A model generated the notes under the pieces. That model had not been told where the DNA came from. It worked only from the letters and a program-made list of their open reading frames with translations, and made no database searches. Below, piece after piece: positions 15,724 to 25,373 of a DNA stretch of 35,645 bases (its first letter is position 1; every line of letters starts with the position of its first letter). The position numbers were made by a program, and so were the translations under genes. The stretch spans positions 1 to 35,645 of the forward strand of contig NZ_JAHNZT010000053.1 in assembly GCF_019039035.1 (NCBI RefSeq). The letters run 5' to 3'. The DNA comes from Citreicoccus inhibens (GTDB taxonomy: Bacteria; Myxococcota; Myxococcia; Myxococcales; Myxococcaceae).

Positions 15724-16866
15724 TCAGCGCGCGACCGCGAGGGCCGGGGCACGCGACTCGCTGCCCATGCCGTCGCCGTTCGCGACGACCTCGTCATAGG
15801 CGCCCCGGACGATCTGCACGTAGCGCTGGAGCGCCTTGAGCTGCTCCAGCCGCAGGGCCTGCGGTCCATCGCACAGCGCGGCCTCGGGCTGCGGGTGGAA
15901 GTCCACCAACACCATGGAGGCGCCCGCGATGATGCCCTGGCCAATCGCGTGGAAGATGTCCGGCAGCCCGTCCGGCGGCGCCTCGGCGCGACCGATGGCG
16001 TGCGATGGATCCACGCACACCGGCAGGCGCGTGAGGCGGCGCACCACGGGCACGTGCGCGAAGTCCACCATGTTGCGGTGCGGATCGCCCAGGTGCGTCT
16101 TCACGCCGCGGAGGCAGAAGACAATCTTCGCGTTGCCCTCGCTCGCCACGTACTCGCAGGCGTTGAGGGACTCCTCCAGCGTGATGCCCATGCCGCGCTT
16201 GAAGAGCACGGGGAACTCACGCTGCTGGCCAATGCTCTTGAGCAGCTCGAAGTTCTGCGCGTTGCGCGTGCCCACCTGGAGCATCACGCCCGTGGGGTTG
16301 CCGGCCTTCTCCAGCGCGTCGCGGATCTCATCGATGTGGCGCGGGTGCGTCACCTCCATCGCGACGACCTTCACGCCGTGCCGCCCCGCGGACTCGAACA
16401 CCCACGGAAGGCAGGAGGCGCCCAGGCCCTGGAACTCGTACGGGTTCGTGCGCGGCTTGTACGCGCCCATGCGCGTCGTCTGGATGCCGCAGCGAGCGAG
16501 CGCCGCCATCATCGCGTCCACGCTCTGCGGCGTGTCCACCGCGCACAGGCCCGCGAAGATGTTCACCGAGCGGTCATCGAAGGTGACGCCGTTGTACTCG
16601 AAGCCCGTCGTGACGCGCTGGCCACTGTGCCGGCCAATCATCCGGTACTTCTGCGACACGCGGACCACCTGCCGCACGCCCGCGAGCTGCTGGAACGCCT
16701 CCACGGGCACCTGGGACGTGGAGCCCAGCAGGTAGATCTCCGTGATGGTGGACTCGGCCCCCGAGATGACATGCGTCCGAGGCGTCACCCCCTTGTACTG
16801 CGAGACGACCTGAAGGACTCCGGACACGACGGATTCGGGGGAATCCGGCTCGAGCATCACGATCAT
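15724..16866 (-). CDS. Type I-beta DAHP synthase-like enzyme with altered active-site residues
   Basis: 380 residues: an N-terminal ferredoxin-like regulatory domain (MIVMLEPDSPESVVSGVLQVV, about 1-75) and an AroF/KDO8P-synthase-like barrel. Conserved barrel motifs include MGAYKPRTNPYEFQGLG, LQVGTRNAQNFELLK, PVLFKRGM, VDPSHAIGR and CDGPQAL. Several usually invariant positions differ: AGPC is AGLC (Cys108 kept), CERG is CLRG (251-254), and VEVHP is VDFHP, so the metal-binding Glu is Asp322. It may be a slow or specialised DAHP synthase, or may use another aldose phosphate. The ATG at 16866 has AGGAG 10 nt upstream. An extended frame to 16944 has no ribosome binding site. Confidence 0.85.
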   Translation of the reverse strand: MIVMLEPDSPESVVSGVLQVVSQYKGVTPRTHVISGAESTITEIYLLGSTSQVPVEAFQQLAGVRQVVRVSQKYRMIGRHSGQRVTTGFEYNGVTFDDRSVNIFAGLCAVDTPQSVDAMMAALARCGIQTTRMGAYKPRTNPYEFQGLGASCLPWVFESAGRHGVKVVAMEVTHPRHIDEIRDALEKAGNPTGVMLQVGTRNAQNFELLKSIGQQREFPVLFKRGMGITLEESLNACEYVASEGNAKIVFCLRGVKTHLGDPHRNMVDFAHVPVVRRLTRLPVCVDPSHAIGRAEAPPDGLPDIFHAIGQGIIAGASMVLVDFHPQPEAALCDGPQALRLEQLKALQRYVQIVRGAYDEVVANGDGMGSESRAPALAVAR

Positions 16867-17033
16867 ACGGGCTTCTCTCCTGTGGGGCGGCCTCGACGGG
16901 CCGGCCAGAAATTGAGGGTCGAGTGCGCTGTAACACCCGGGCAACGCCCCGCCCTCCGGCCCCGCGCGGGCACGCGAGAGTCACCGGAATGGCCGGGCAG
17001 GATGGGGCAACACGCGGAGCAGGCGGGAGGATT

Positions 17034-17058
17034 CCCGGCGGCTCAGGCTCCCGCCGGG
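17034..17058 (-). terminator. Hairpin overlapping the stop of the TPR gene
   Basis: Arms CCCGGCGG and CCGCCGGG (8 bp) enclose a 9-nt loop containing the stop codon of the TPR gene. A second, outer pair (GGCGGGAG at 17022 and CTCCCGCC at 17048) offers an alternative fold. There is no T-run. Terminator function is tentative. Confidence 0.35.
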
Positions 17059-17612
17059 CGCAGCCGACTGGCCAGCTGCGCGTAGTGGTCGCGCTGGGCC
17101 ATATCGCCCAGGTGCTCCCACACGTCCGACAGCGCCCTGGCGGCTTCCACGTAGGCGGGAGACAGCTCCAGCGCCAGCTCGAAGACCTGTCGAGCCAGGC
17201 GATAGCGCGCCTTGTCCGGACGCCGAGGCCCCTGGGTCAGCAAGGCGTTGCCCACCGTGTAGACCTCGACGGCGGCGGCCTCGCGGTAGCCCGGAGCGCT
17301 GTTGAGGTGGACGGCGCGCTCCATGAGGGCCGAGCCCGCCTCGGGCTCTCCCAGCTCCAGCTGACAGAGGGCGGCGTCGCGGTGCGGATCCGCCAGGTTC
17401 GGCTCCAACTCGATGGCGCGCTGAAAGCAGCGCAGCGCCTCCGGGGTCCGACCGAGCTGCTTCAGCGAGGACGCCTTCGCGGTCAGCGCCGGAAAGTGAC
17501 TGGGGTCCTCGGCCAGGACCTTGTCGAACGCCTGGATCGCGGCCTCATGGCTGCCGGCCATGGAGCGGTGAACGCCCTCGCTGTAGGCCGCGAACAACGA
17601 CTTGGACGACAT
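17043..17612 (-). CDS. Small TPR-repeat protein
   Basis: 189 residues made of about four tetratricopeptide repeats (HEAAIQAFDKVLAEDPSHFPALTAKASSL, PEALRCFQRAIELEPNLADPHRDAAL, then two looser repeats), with no signal peptide or enzyme domain. It is a cytoplasmic scaffold of unknown partner. The ATG at 17612 follows GAGGGG with 6 nt between. The long upstream open frame to 17939 overlaps the caspase gene and has no start signal. It lies 119 nt after the caspase-like gene on the same strand and may be its last co-transcribed gene. Confidence 0.82.
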   Translation of the reverse strand: MSSKSLFAAYSEGVHRSMAGSHEAAIQAFDKVLAEDPSHFPALTAKASSLKQLGRTPEALRCFQRAIELEPNLADPHRDAALCQLELGEPEAGSALMERAVHLNSAPGYREAAAVEVYTVGNALLTQGPRRPDKARYRLARQVFELALELSPAYVEAARALSDVWEHLGDMAQRDHYAQLASRLRPAGA

Positions 17613-17731
17613 CGTGACCCCTCGGGACAGGGTGGCGATGGCCGCGCAGGAGCGCGACCGGGTTCGCGAGCCTGACACCGGAGAAGCCCCGATGGAAAGG
17701 CGCCCCCCCGACTCGGACTGATGGCACCTAT

Positions 17732-19984
17732 TCAGATGCGCAGGCCGAGCTGCGCGCCCGGCCACAGCACGACCTTCCGCGTGCCTGCGTCGCTCGCCAG
17801 GCGACTGATGTGCCCGACCGTCTGGCCGCTCGTGGAGTGAAGGACGTTGAACGTAGGGCCGCCGATGAGCGCCAGATGCGGGGTGATCTGCCAACCGCCC
17901 ATCAGCCGCGCCTGGTGCAAGAGGCGGTTGGAGTCCCACCCCTCTTCCAGACCGAAGACGTTGTGGGAGATCACATCCACGTCCGCGAACAGACGCTCGG
18001 ACAGCGACAGGTGCGCGCCGAGCCCCAGACCGATGGTCCAGTGCCGCTTCTGGCCCGGCATGTCTCCCATGCCGGCGACGAGCGTCGAGTAGAAGGTCCG
18101 GCTGCCCGCCTTGAGGGCCACGTTGCCGGGGTTGATGTCGCTGCCGAACACCTCCACATGGAACTGCCCGTTGCGCGCGATGCTCAGCAGCCCCAGCGGC
18201 ACGCCCTCCATGTCGTTGGCCACGTTCACGACGCCGAGCTGCAGCCCTCGCATCTTCCCGGCGATGTTGATGAGGCCGAGCTGCGCGCCTGACACGTCCG
18301 TGCCCACATTGACGATGGACAGCTGCATGCCCTCGGCGGTGTCCGCCCAGCTCAGCCCCGCGGCCCCCTGGATGCCCTTCATCCGGCCGCGCACCATGTT
18401 GATGCCCGCGGAGAGCTGCACACCGGAGAGGTCTCCCTCGGCCCAGTTGGCCGCCGCGCCGAGCTGCGCGCCCCGCAGCTCCGCGCCGGAGAGGTTGACG
18501 CCCGAGGAGAGCTGGTACACCGACCCGCCCTTGCCCGCCAGGTTCACGCCCGAGGCGGCCTGGACACCGTCCACCCGGCCGCGCACCCAGTTGGCGCCCA
18601 CGCCCAGCAGCACACCCGAGGCATCCCCCTCCGAGTAGTTGCCGCCCACGCCCATCATCACTCCGCGCATCGACTCCGTGGTCCAGTTGCCGCCCAGCGC
18701 CATCGCCACGCCATCCACCCGGGCCATGCGCGCCACGCCCAGCGAGAGCGACAGCGCGTTGTCCCGCTCGCCTCCGCCCAGCAGGTCGTTCGTCTGGACC
18801 CCAGGGGCCACGCCCAGGTTGAGGAACGTCTGCCGATGCGGCGCGTCCGGCGGCGCAGCCTCCCCCGCGCCCTGAGCGACAGCCCCTCCCACCGAGCCCG
18901 TGGCAACGGGCCCGCCCACCGCGGGGCCGCCGCGCAGGGCCGTCAGCTCACCCGTGACGGCGTGGAAGTCCGCCTCCGCCAGCGCCGCGCGCGCGCCCTC
19001 CCGAACGACGATGGCCGCCTCGGAGCCCTCGCCCCGGCGCTCGCGCGTGATGACGTAGCGCCCCGGCTGGAGGCCGAGCTCGGTGGAGCGCCCCGCCAGC
19101 TTGTTCAGCTCCACCACGAGCCGGCCGGGCTCGTCGCGCACGAACATGCGCCCCTCGAGCCCATCGGCCAGCACGAGCGCGGCGGACGTGGCGCGCAGGT
19201 CCGTCATCACCAGGTCGCCCGTGCCCGCCAGTTCGATGTCATAGGCCGGGTGCTGCGCGCCCGCGCGCGTCTTCTCCGTGCGCGCGAGCGTCTCGTGGAA
19301 GGCGAACTGATAGGCCTCGTGCAGCGTCACCCGGCCGTCGCCGGTGGAGTCCGCCGCGCCGCGCAGGCCCGACACCAGGTTGTGGGTGAAGAACGAGCCG
19401 CCGATGCGATCCGACTCCTGCGACACCTCGTCCTCGGAGGAAGACGTGAGGATGGCGTGCCCCCGCACGGCCGACGACGCGTCCACGAGGAACGCGGGAC
19501 GCAGCACGCCCCCCTTCTGCCGCGCCAGGGTGCCGGAGGCGCAGGAGTCGAGGATGGCGATGCGCACGTCGGCCGGCAGCGACTCCAGCGCCTTGCGCAG
19601 CTCCGAGTAGCCGAAGCGATCATTCTTCAGCAGCAGCCCCTCCTCGTCCGAGTGGCCCGAGTAGTAGATGAGCGCCTCGGTCCGCCCCGCGCCCCGGGCC
19701 CCCTTCACCCGGTCGGAGAAGCGCTTCAGCGCCTCCACCAGCCCCGCGCGGTCGCTGTCCACCAGGAGGATGCGATCCGCGGGCTGCACGCCGCCCAACT
19801 CCACCAGCACATCCCCGAAGGCGCGCGCGTCCGACGCCGCATACCGAAGCGGCAGGCGGTTCGTGCCGCCATCGTTGACGCCCACCAACAGCGCGAAGCG
19901 ACGCACCGTCACGCCCGAGGGCTCATTGGGGGCCGCCGAGGCGAGCCAGGGAAGCAACAGGAAGGTCCAGGGGAGCCAGCGCAT
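17732..19984 (-). CDS. Secreted caspase-like (peptidase C14) protein with C-terminal surface repeats
   Basis: 750 residues. A signal peptide (FLLLPWLASAAP) leads into a caspase/metacaspase p20 domain (about 28-270) with catalytic His in IYYSGHSDEEG (about residue 111) and Cys in IAILDSCASGTL (about 148). Next come a beta-rich segment (280-350) and an Ala/Gly linker. From about 400 to 640 there are many short repeats of the form GVQLSAGINMVRGRMKGIQ or GAQLGLINIAGKMRGLQLG, which resemble the LA_2272-type surface repeat. A C-terminal region looks like a barrel. The catalytic dyad is intact, so cleavage after basic residues is expected, but the target is unknown. The ATG at 19984 overlaps the upstream TGA (TGATG); a GTG 3 nt earlier is the alternative. 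Confidence 0.87.
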   Translation of the reverse strand: MRWLPWTFLLLPWLASAAPNEPSGVTVRRFALLVGVNDGGTNRLPLRYAASDARAFGDVLVELGGVQPADRILLVDSDRAGLVEALKRFSDRVKGARGAGRTEALIYYSGHSDEEGLLLKNDRFGYSELRKALESLPADVRIAILDSCASGTLARQKGGVLRPAFLVDASSAVRGHAILTSSSEDEVSQESDRIGGSFFTHNLVSGLRGAADSTGDGRVTLHEAYQFAFHETLARTEKTRAGAQHPAYDIELAGTGDLVMTDLRATSAALVLADGLEGRMFVRDEPGRLVVELNKLAGRSTELGLQPGRYVITRERRGEGSEAAIVVREGARAALAEADFHAVTGELTALRGGPAVGGPVATGSVGGAVAQGAGEAAPPDAPHRQTFLNLGVAPGVQTNDLLGGGERDNALSLSLGVARMARVDGVAMALGGNWTTESMRGVMMGVGGNYSEGDASGVLLGVGANWVRGRVDGVQAASGVNLAGKGGSVYQLSSGVNLSGAELRGAQLGAAANWAEGDLSGVQLSAGINMVRGRMKGIQGAAGLSWADTAEGMQLSIVNVGTDVSGAQLGLINIAGKMRGLQLGVVNVANDMEGVPLGLLSIARNGQFHVEVFGSDINPGNVALKAGSRTFYSTLVAGMGDMPGQKRHWTIGLGLGAHLSLSERLFADVDVISHNVFGLEEGWDSNRLLHQARLMGGWQITPHLALIGGPTFNVLHSTSGQTVGHISRLASDAGTRKVVLWPGAQLGLRI

Positions 19985-20787
19985 CACGGCACCTTTTCCA
20001 ATGTGAAAGACGTCTGGGCCAGCGATTCTGGCAGAGGGAGGCGCAATTCACGCGCGGTCTGCGGCTGTCGCGCCACCCGGCGTGCCGCCTCTAGCACGGC
20101 CGCGACGTCGACCGGCGAATCACTCGTCACGAAGATGAAGCGCTCGAACGAGGGGGCGTCATCCAGCTCATACGCGTGCGGCAGGGACACGGCCTCTCCC
20201 GCCTTGAGCGCGGTCGAGCCCGTGAGGCGCTCCGGGAAGTGCAGCGTCACCGCGCCGCGTCCGTCCAGGGAGACCACGGCGCCATGGCGGCGGCCCCCGG
20301 ACAGGTAGCTGAGTTGCAACAGGTCGCCCCGGTGCGCCTGGGAGTGGTTGGGCAGCGACTCGGGCTCGCGCGCGCCCTGGCGGTGGACGAGCAGCCGGGC
20401 CGCGCCCTTGATGCGCACCGTCTCCCACTCCAGGGGGGAGACTCCCAGGGTGCGCGTCTCGGGAGTCAGGTCGCGCGAGGCGCTCAGCACCAGGAGAATC
20501 AGGCAGGCCGCCACGGGAAAGCCCAGGGTGAGCGAGCCGAACCAGGGATGGGCCACCGTCGCGTGCTCGGCGGCGAGGGCCTGGAGCCGGCGACGGCGCT
20601 CCACCTCGGCGGCCACCTGCGCGGGGGCGAAGCGCTCCAGGGTGCGGCGGGAGTCCTCTTCCAGTCGGGCCAATCGGGCGGGGCCATCGGATTCGGCCAG
20701 CAGGCGGGTGCGCGCAGCGACGTGAGAGGCGGGCAGCTCGTTCAGGGCGATGCGCTCCAGTAACCAGTCCGGCGTGTGGGCGACCAT
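19984..20787 (-). CDS. Single-pass membrane protein paired with the caspase (ActD-like)
   Basis: 267 residues. The N-terminus is helical and charged (WLLERIALNELPASHVAARTRLL ... RRTLERFAPAQVAAEVERRR), in the manner of anti-sigma factors. One transmembrane helix follows (FPVAACLILLVLSA, about 88-103), then a beta-rich outer domain with SHFPERLTG-like and FIFVTSDSPVDV segments. From memory, proteins of this build beside caspases are named ActD-like in myxobacterial annotations; I cannot check this. No sigma factor gene is adjacent. The stop and the caspase start share one base (TGATG), so the two proteins should be made in equal amounts. It may hold or sense the exported caspase. Confidence 0.78.
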   Translation of the reverse strand: MVAHTPDWLLERIALNELPASHVAARTRLLAESDGPARLARLEEDSRRTLERFAPAQVAAEVERRRRLQALAAEHATVAHPWFGSLTLGFPVAACLILLVLSASRDLTPETRTLGVSPLEWETVRIKGAARLLVHRQGAREPESLPNHSQAHRGDLLQLSYLSGGRRHGAVVSLDGRGAVTLHFPERLTGSTALKAGEAVSLPHAYELDDAPSFERFIFVTSDSPVDVAAVLEAARRVARQPQTARELRLPLPESLAQTSFTLEKVP

Positions 20788-20790
20788 GAC

Positions 20791-20892
20791 TCAGGCGACC
20801 TCCCAGCCCAGACAGCGCGCCCCCGAGACCTGGCGGCCGGCCTCGGCCCCCTCGCCCACCTGCGTCTCCCCCTGCTCATGTGTGGAATCCAC
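20791..20892 (-). CDS. Possible 33-residue micro-protein
   Basis: A GTG-initiated frame of 33 codons (starting VDSTHEQGETQVGEGAEAG, ending CLGWEVA) with AGGAG 7 nt before the start and its stop 3 nt before the ATG of the membrane-protein gene. It is acidic, with one Cys and one Trp. An 8-bp inverted repeat (20943-20950 with 20892-20899) could pair across its ribosome binding site. It may be a true micro-gene or a leader that couples translation of the next gene. It has no recognisable family. Confidence 0.35.
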   Translation of the reverse strand: MDSTHEQGETQVGEGAEAGRQVSGARCLGWEVA

Positions 20893-20966
20893 GGTGTTCT
20901 CCTCGTCTCACGCGGGGGATCAGCGCCCTCTCACGTCCAACCGAACACCGAGGCGGGCCAGGAGTG

Positions 20967-21515
20967 TCACCGGCCCCGTCCACGCCCCTCTCCCAGAGAC
21001 AGCGCCATGAACTCCTCGTCGAGGTAGGTGTCCCCCATGCGCAGCGCCCGGCGCTCCAGGCCATACGGCTCGAAGCCCAGCGACAGGTAGAGCGAGCGGG
21101 CCGCCGCGTTGTCGGCCACCACCGCGAGCAGCAGCCGCTCCACACCCGGCATCCGCCGCCCCTCCTCGATCAGCGCTTGCAACAGGCGCCGGCCCACGCC
21201 CGTCCCCCGAGCCTCCGGCGCCACGTACATGCCCCACACGGTCGCCTTGTGCCGAGTCTTGTGGCGCGCCTCGCGTCGCAGGCCGACCACGCCCACCAGC
21301 GAGTCACCGAGGAACGCGCCCACCGCGACCCGCTCCTCCGGAGCCTCTGCTCCGAGCCGCACGCGCATCTCCTCGATGGGCAAGGCGGCATCCTCTTCCG
21401 CAAGCGCTCCGAACGAGCGGGCGCTCTCACGCAGCGCGAGCTGGCGCAACGCGCGCACCCGCTCGGCCTCTTCGGGACGAAGCCTCCGCACAATCACGTG
21501 CGCCGTCGCGCTCAC
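20967..21515 (-). CDS. GNAT-family N-acetyltransferase of the act cluster
   Basis: 182 residues with a classical GNAT fold. Motif A binds acetyl-CoA (MYVAPEARGTGVGRRLLQALIEEG). Motif B is VERLLLAVVADNAAARSLYLSLGFEPYGLE, where the Tyr usually acts as general acid. It opens with VIVRRLRPEEAERVRALRQLALRES. The GTG at 21515 has GGAGGAGGAG upstream and overlaps the SDR stop by 4 nt (GTGA). The M. xanthus act operon contains genes called actC and actD that set the timing of C-signal production. This gene may be one of them, but I am not certain of the letter. Its substrate is unknown. Confidence 0.88.
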   Translation of the reverse strand: MSATAHVIVRRLRPEEAERVRALRQLALRESARSFGALAEEDAALPIEEMRVRLGAEAPEERVAVGAFLGDSLVGVVGLRREARHKTRHKATVWGMYVAPEARGTGVGRRLLQALIEEGRRMPGVERLLLAVVADNAAARSLYLSLGFEPYGLERRALRMGDTYLDEEFMALSLGEGRGRGR

Positions 21516-22312
21516 CGGGACTCCTCCTCCAGCACCGCCGTGAAGCCGGCCTCGAAGTCGGGATGCTGGGGCGCCCAACCGAGCCCCTTCAAGCGCGCAG
21601 CGCAGATGGCGCGGTCGCCGCGCAGCGACTCATGCAGCTGCGCCAGCGGCAAGGTCGGGGGGAGCGGCAAGCCCAAGCGTTCGCAGAGCCAGCCCACTGT
21701 CTGTGCGAGCGTGGCGGGCCGATCATCGGCCACGCAGTAGACGGAGCGCGACACCCCACGCTCCAGCGCGACCTGAATGGCCCGCCCCAGGTCATCCACA
21801 TGGATGCGACTGAGCCGCCCCCCACCCGACTCGGGGAGCCGCAACGCCCCCGTGCGCAGTCGCAGATGCGCGCCCCGTCCCGGGCCGTAGATGCCCGCGA
21901 TGCGCAACACCACCGCGCCCACCGCGAGATAGCGCGCCTCGGCCTCCAGCCGGCCCCCAGCCGTGGGCGAGGAGGAGTCCACCGCGGTGTCCTCATCCAC
22001 ATGGCCTCGCGCTGCGCCATACACGCCCGTGGAGGACAGGTAGACGAGGCGCACGGGAGGCGCCGCCGCGAGCCCCCCGGCGACCCGCTCATCCAGCCCC
22101 GCCTCGGGAGGCAGCGACACGACGACGTGCGCCCCGGGCGCCCGCGAGAGCGCCTCCTCGAGCGAGCCCACACACGCCCCGGCATGCGCGAGTCGTCCGC
22201 GCCGGTCCGGGTCGCGCGTCGCGGCGTGGACCTCACGGCCCGCCGCGGCCGCCGCCACGGCAAGGCGCGTCAGCGTGTACCCCGAGCCCAGCAACACCAG
22301 TGGAGGCGACAT
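21512..22312 (-). CDS. Extended SDR (NAD-dependent epimerase/dehydratase-like) of the act cluster
   Basis: 266 residues. The Rossmann start LVLLGSGYTLTRLAVAAAAAG has a modified GxGxxG. Next come VYLSSTGVYGAARGHVDEDTAVD (an active-site region with the SST and VYG motif), RIAGIYGPGR, and SRIHVDDLGRAIQVALERG, which mark an extended SDR of the YeeZ/epimerase-like group. The catalytic YxxxK is not obvious, so it may bind NAD(P) without turning over a sugar. It lies 42 nt after actB and overlaps the GNAT by 4 nt, so it is part of the act operon. The C-signal protein CsgA is also an SDR, but of the classical short type; this gene is not csgA. Confidence 0.82.
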   Translation of the reverse strand: MSPPLVLLGSGYTLTRLAVAAAAAGREVHAATRDPDRRGRLAHAGACVGSLEEALSRAPGAHVVVSLPPEAGLDERVAGGLAAAPPVRLVYLSSTGVYGAARGHVDEDTAVDSSSPTAGGRLEAEARYLAVGAVVLRIAGIYGPGRGAHLRLRTGALRLPESGGGRLSRIHVDDLGRAIQVALERGVSRSVYCVADDRPATLAQTVGWLCERLGLPLPPTLPLAQLHESLRGDRAICAARLKGLGWAPQHPDFEAGFTAVLEEESR

Positions 22313-22354
22313 GCCCGCGCGATAGCGGGCCCGGGCGTCACGCGCAAGTCGAAG

Positions 22355-23971
<1,617 letters not shown>

Positions 23972-24016
23972 CCCCTCGCCTCCGCTCGCCCTCTGCATCG
24001 AACCCTCCCGCCTTCC

Positions 24017-24970
24017 TCACACGGACAGCCGGGTCGGTGCCCCGGCGGCCCGCCGAATCTCGCGCGTGCGGCGCAGCGTCTGGAGGGCCGCGCTCAGCAA
24101 CTGCACGGGCGTGCCCACCGCGTCTGGGAAGCTCACCGCCCCCAACCCCAGCGCCGTCTGCACCACGCGCCCCTCCACCTGGAAGCGCGCCGCGTCGAAT
24201 CGAGCCCCCACCCGGGCCACCACGTCCTGCACCGCTTCAGCGGGCGTCCCCGGCAGCAGCACGGCGAACTCGCAGTCGCCCACGCGCGCCACCGCGTCCG
24301 CCTCCCGCACCGTCTGCCCCAACACCACCGCGCAGTACACCAACAGCCGCTCCGCCATCCCCCGCCCGTACTCCTTGCGGAACGACGCCCAGCCATCCAC
24401 CCGCGCCGCCAGCACGCTGAAGCTGCCGCCGTAGCGCTCCGCGCGCCGCGTCTCCAAGCCAATCAACGCGAGCACGAACGGTCGGTTGTAGAGCCCCGTC
24501 ACCGCGTCATGCAGCGCCAGCGCGGTGCTCGACTCCTCACCCACCGCCGCGCGCTCCACCGCGTGCTTCAAGCGCAGCTGCGCATGCAGCTTCATGGGCA
24601 GCTCGTCCCCACTCCCCGAGCGCGGCGCCACGTCCACGCACTGCCCTTTCTGCAGGCAGTGCCGCCACGCCTCAGGGTCGTGCGGATCCACCAGGTACAT
24701 CAACGGCACCGTGCCTCGGCTGATCTGCCGCAGCCGCCTCGCCACCTGCACCGCCGCGAAGTCCGGCGCCTGCGCGGCCAACAGCGCGGCGTCCGGCCGC
24801 ACCACCTCGAACAGCGGCGCCGCCGCGTCGAAACGCGTCACTGGAACCACGCGGAACCCCGCCTCCCCCAGCAGGGTCCGGGTCCGCTCCAGGGCGTCAG
24901 CCCGGGGCTCGACCAGCAGCACCGTGGGAGGCTGTCCCGCCCGTCCCACGCGCTTGTGTCTCACACCCAC
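24017..24970 (-). CDS. actA: ActA: degenerate receiver plus degenerate GGDEF protein
   Basis: 317 residues. Residues 15-130 have the receiver fold (TVLLVEPRADALERTRTLLGEAGF), but the phosphorylated aspartate is replaced by alanine (PDAALLAAQAPD, Ala65). Residues 150-300 have the diguanylate cyclase fold, beginning DAVTGLYNRPFVLALI. The active-site loop reads VGDCEF (231-235 GDCEF) where GGDEF is expected, so cyclase activity is unlikely. M. xanthus ActA is a receiver-GGDEF protein needed for normal C-signal levels. This version looks like a signalling scaffold or ligand sensor rather than an enzyme. The GTG at 24970 follows GGGGAGGG. It leads the act operon, 46 nt before actB. Confidence 0.82.
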   Translation of the reverse strand: MGVRHKRVGRAGQPPTVLLVEPRADALERTRTLLGEAGFRVVPVTRFDAAAPLFEVVRPDAALLAAQAPDFAAVQVARRLRQISRGTVPLMYLVDPHDPEAWRHCLQKGQCVDVAPRSGSGDELPMKLHAQLRLKHAVERAAVGEESSTALALHDAVTGLYNRPFVLALIGLETRRAERYGGSFSVLAARVDGWASFRKEYGRGMAERLLVYCAVVLGQTVREADAVARVGDCEFAVLLPGTPAEAVQDVVARVGARFDAARFQVEGRVVQTALGLGAVSFPDAVGTPVQLLSAALQTLRRTREIRRAAGAPTRLSV

Positions 24971-25066
24971 CGTCGCGCCCTCCCCGACAGCACTTTTTGA
25001 CCCACGATGCCCTCCGCCCGCCGCCCGGAATTACAGCCCCTCCCCCTCCTCCACGGCGTGCATCCC

Positions 25067-25080
25067 CCTGGATTTCCAGG
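25067..25080. promoter_or_regulatory. Palindrome upstream of actA
   Basis: CCTGGA and TCCAGG (6-bp arms) with two T's between, about 97-110 bp before the actA start in the 124-nt gap after the glutaredoxin-like gene. It is symmetric like an operator. No matching -35/-10 or sigma-54 promoter is clear here. Confidence 0.3.
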
Positions 25081-25094
25081 AGAAGGGCGCGGCC

Positions 25095-25373
25095 CTACCC
25101 ATCCCGGGCGAGCGTTTTAGCAACGGGTGTGCCACCCAGTGCCTCACGCACCCGGGCTTCCAACGCCACGGCATCCACGTGGAGCGTGAAGGCAGGCACC
25201 CCGTCGATGACCACCACGGGGATTTCGTAACGCCAGCGGGTCAACAGCTCAGGGTCCTCCAGGATGCTGAGGATCCGCAGCTCGAAGGGGATGCGAGCGC
25301 GCACCTCCTCGACCACGACCCTCGCCTTCTCGCAGAGGGAGCAATTGGGTTTCGAGTAGATATCGACTCTCAT
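25095..25373 (-). CDS. Glutaredoxin/thioredoxin-fold protein (DUF836-like)
   Basis: 92 residues. It begins MRVDIYSKPNCSLCEKARVVVEEV, with a CxxC redox pair (Cys11, Cys14) in the glutaredoxin position. The cis-proline loop is YEIPVVVIDG, and the length fits the small glutaredoxin-like family. Probably a cytoplasmic thiol-disulfide protein. It lies 124 nt before actA on the same strand and could be the first gene of that transcript. Its ATG is only 21 bp from the divergent DUF4388 start, and there is no clear ribosome binding site. Confidence 0.85.
   Translation of the reverse strand: MRVDIYSKPNCSLCEKARVVVEEVRARIPFELRILSILEDPELLTRWRYEIPVVVIDGVPAFTLHVDAVALEARVREALGGTPVAKTLARDG

Noticed and set aside
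20788-20966. Search for an ECF sigma factor gene before the anti-sigma-like membrane protein
   Set aside because: Only the 33-codon frame fits, and the GNAT ends at 20967. No sigma factor is present.
21512-22312. The SDR gene as csgA
   Set aside because: It is an extended epimerase-like SDR of 266 residues, without the classical CsgA-type layout, and it lies inside the act cluster.
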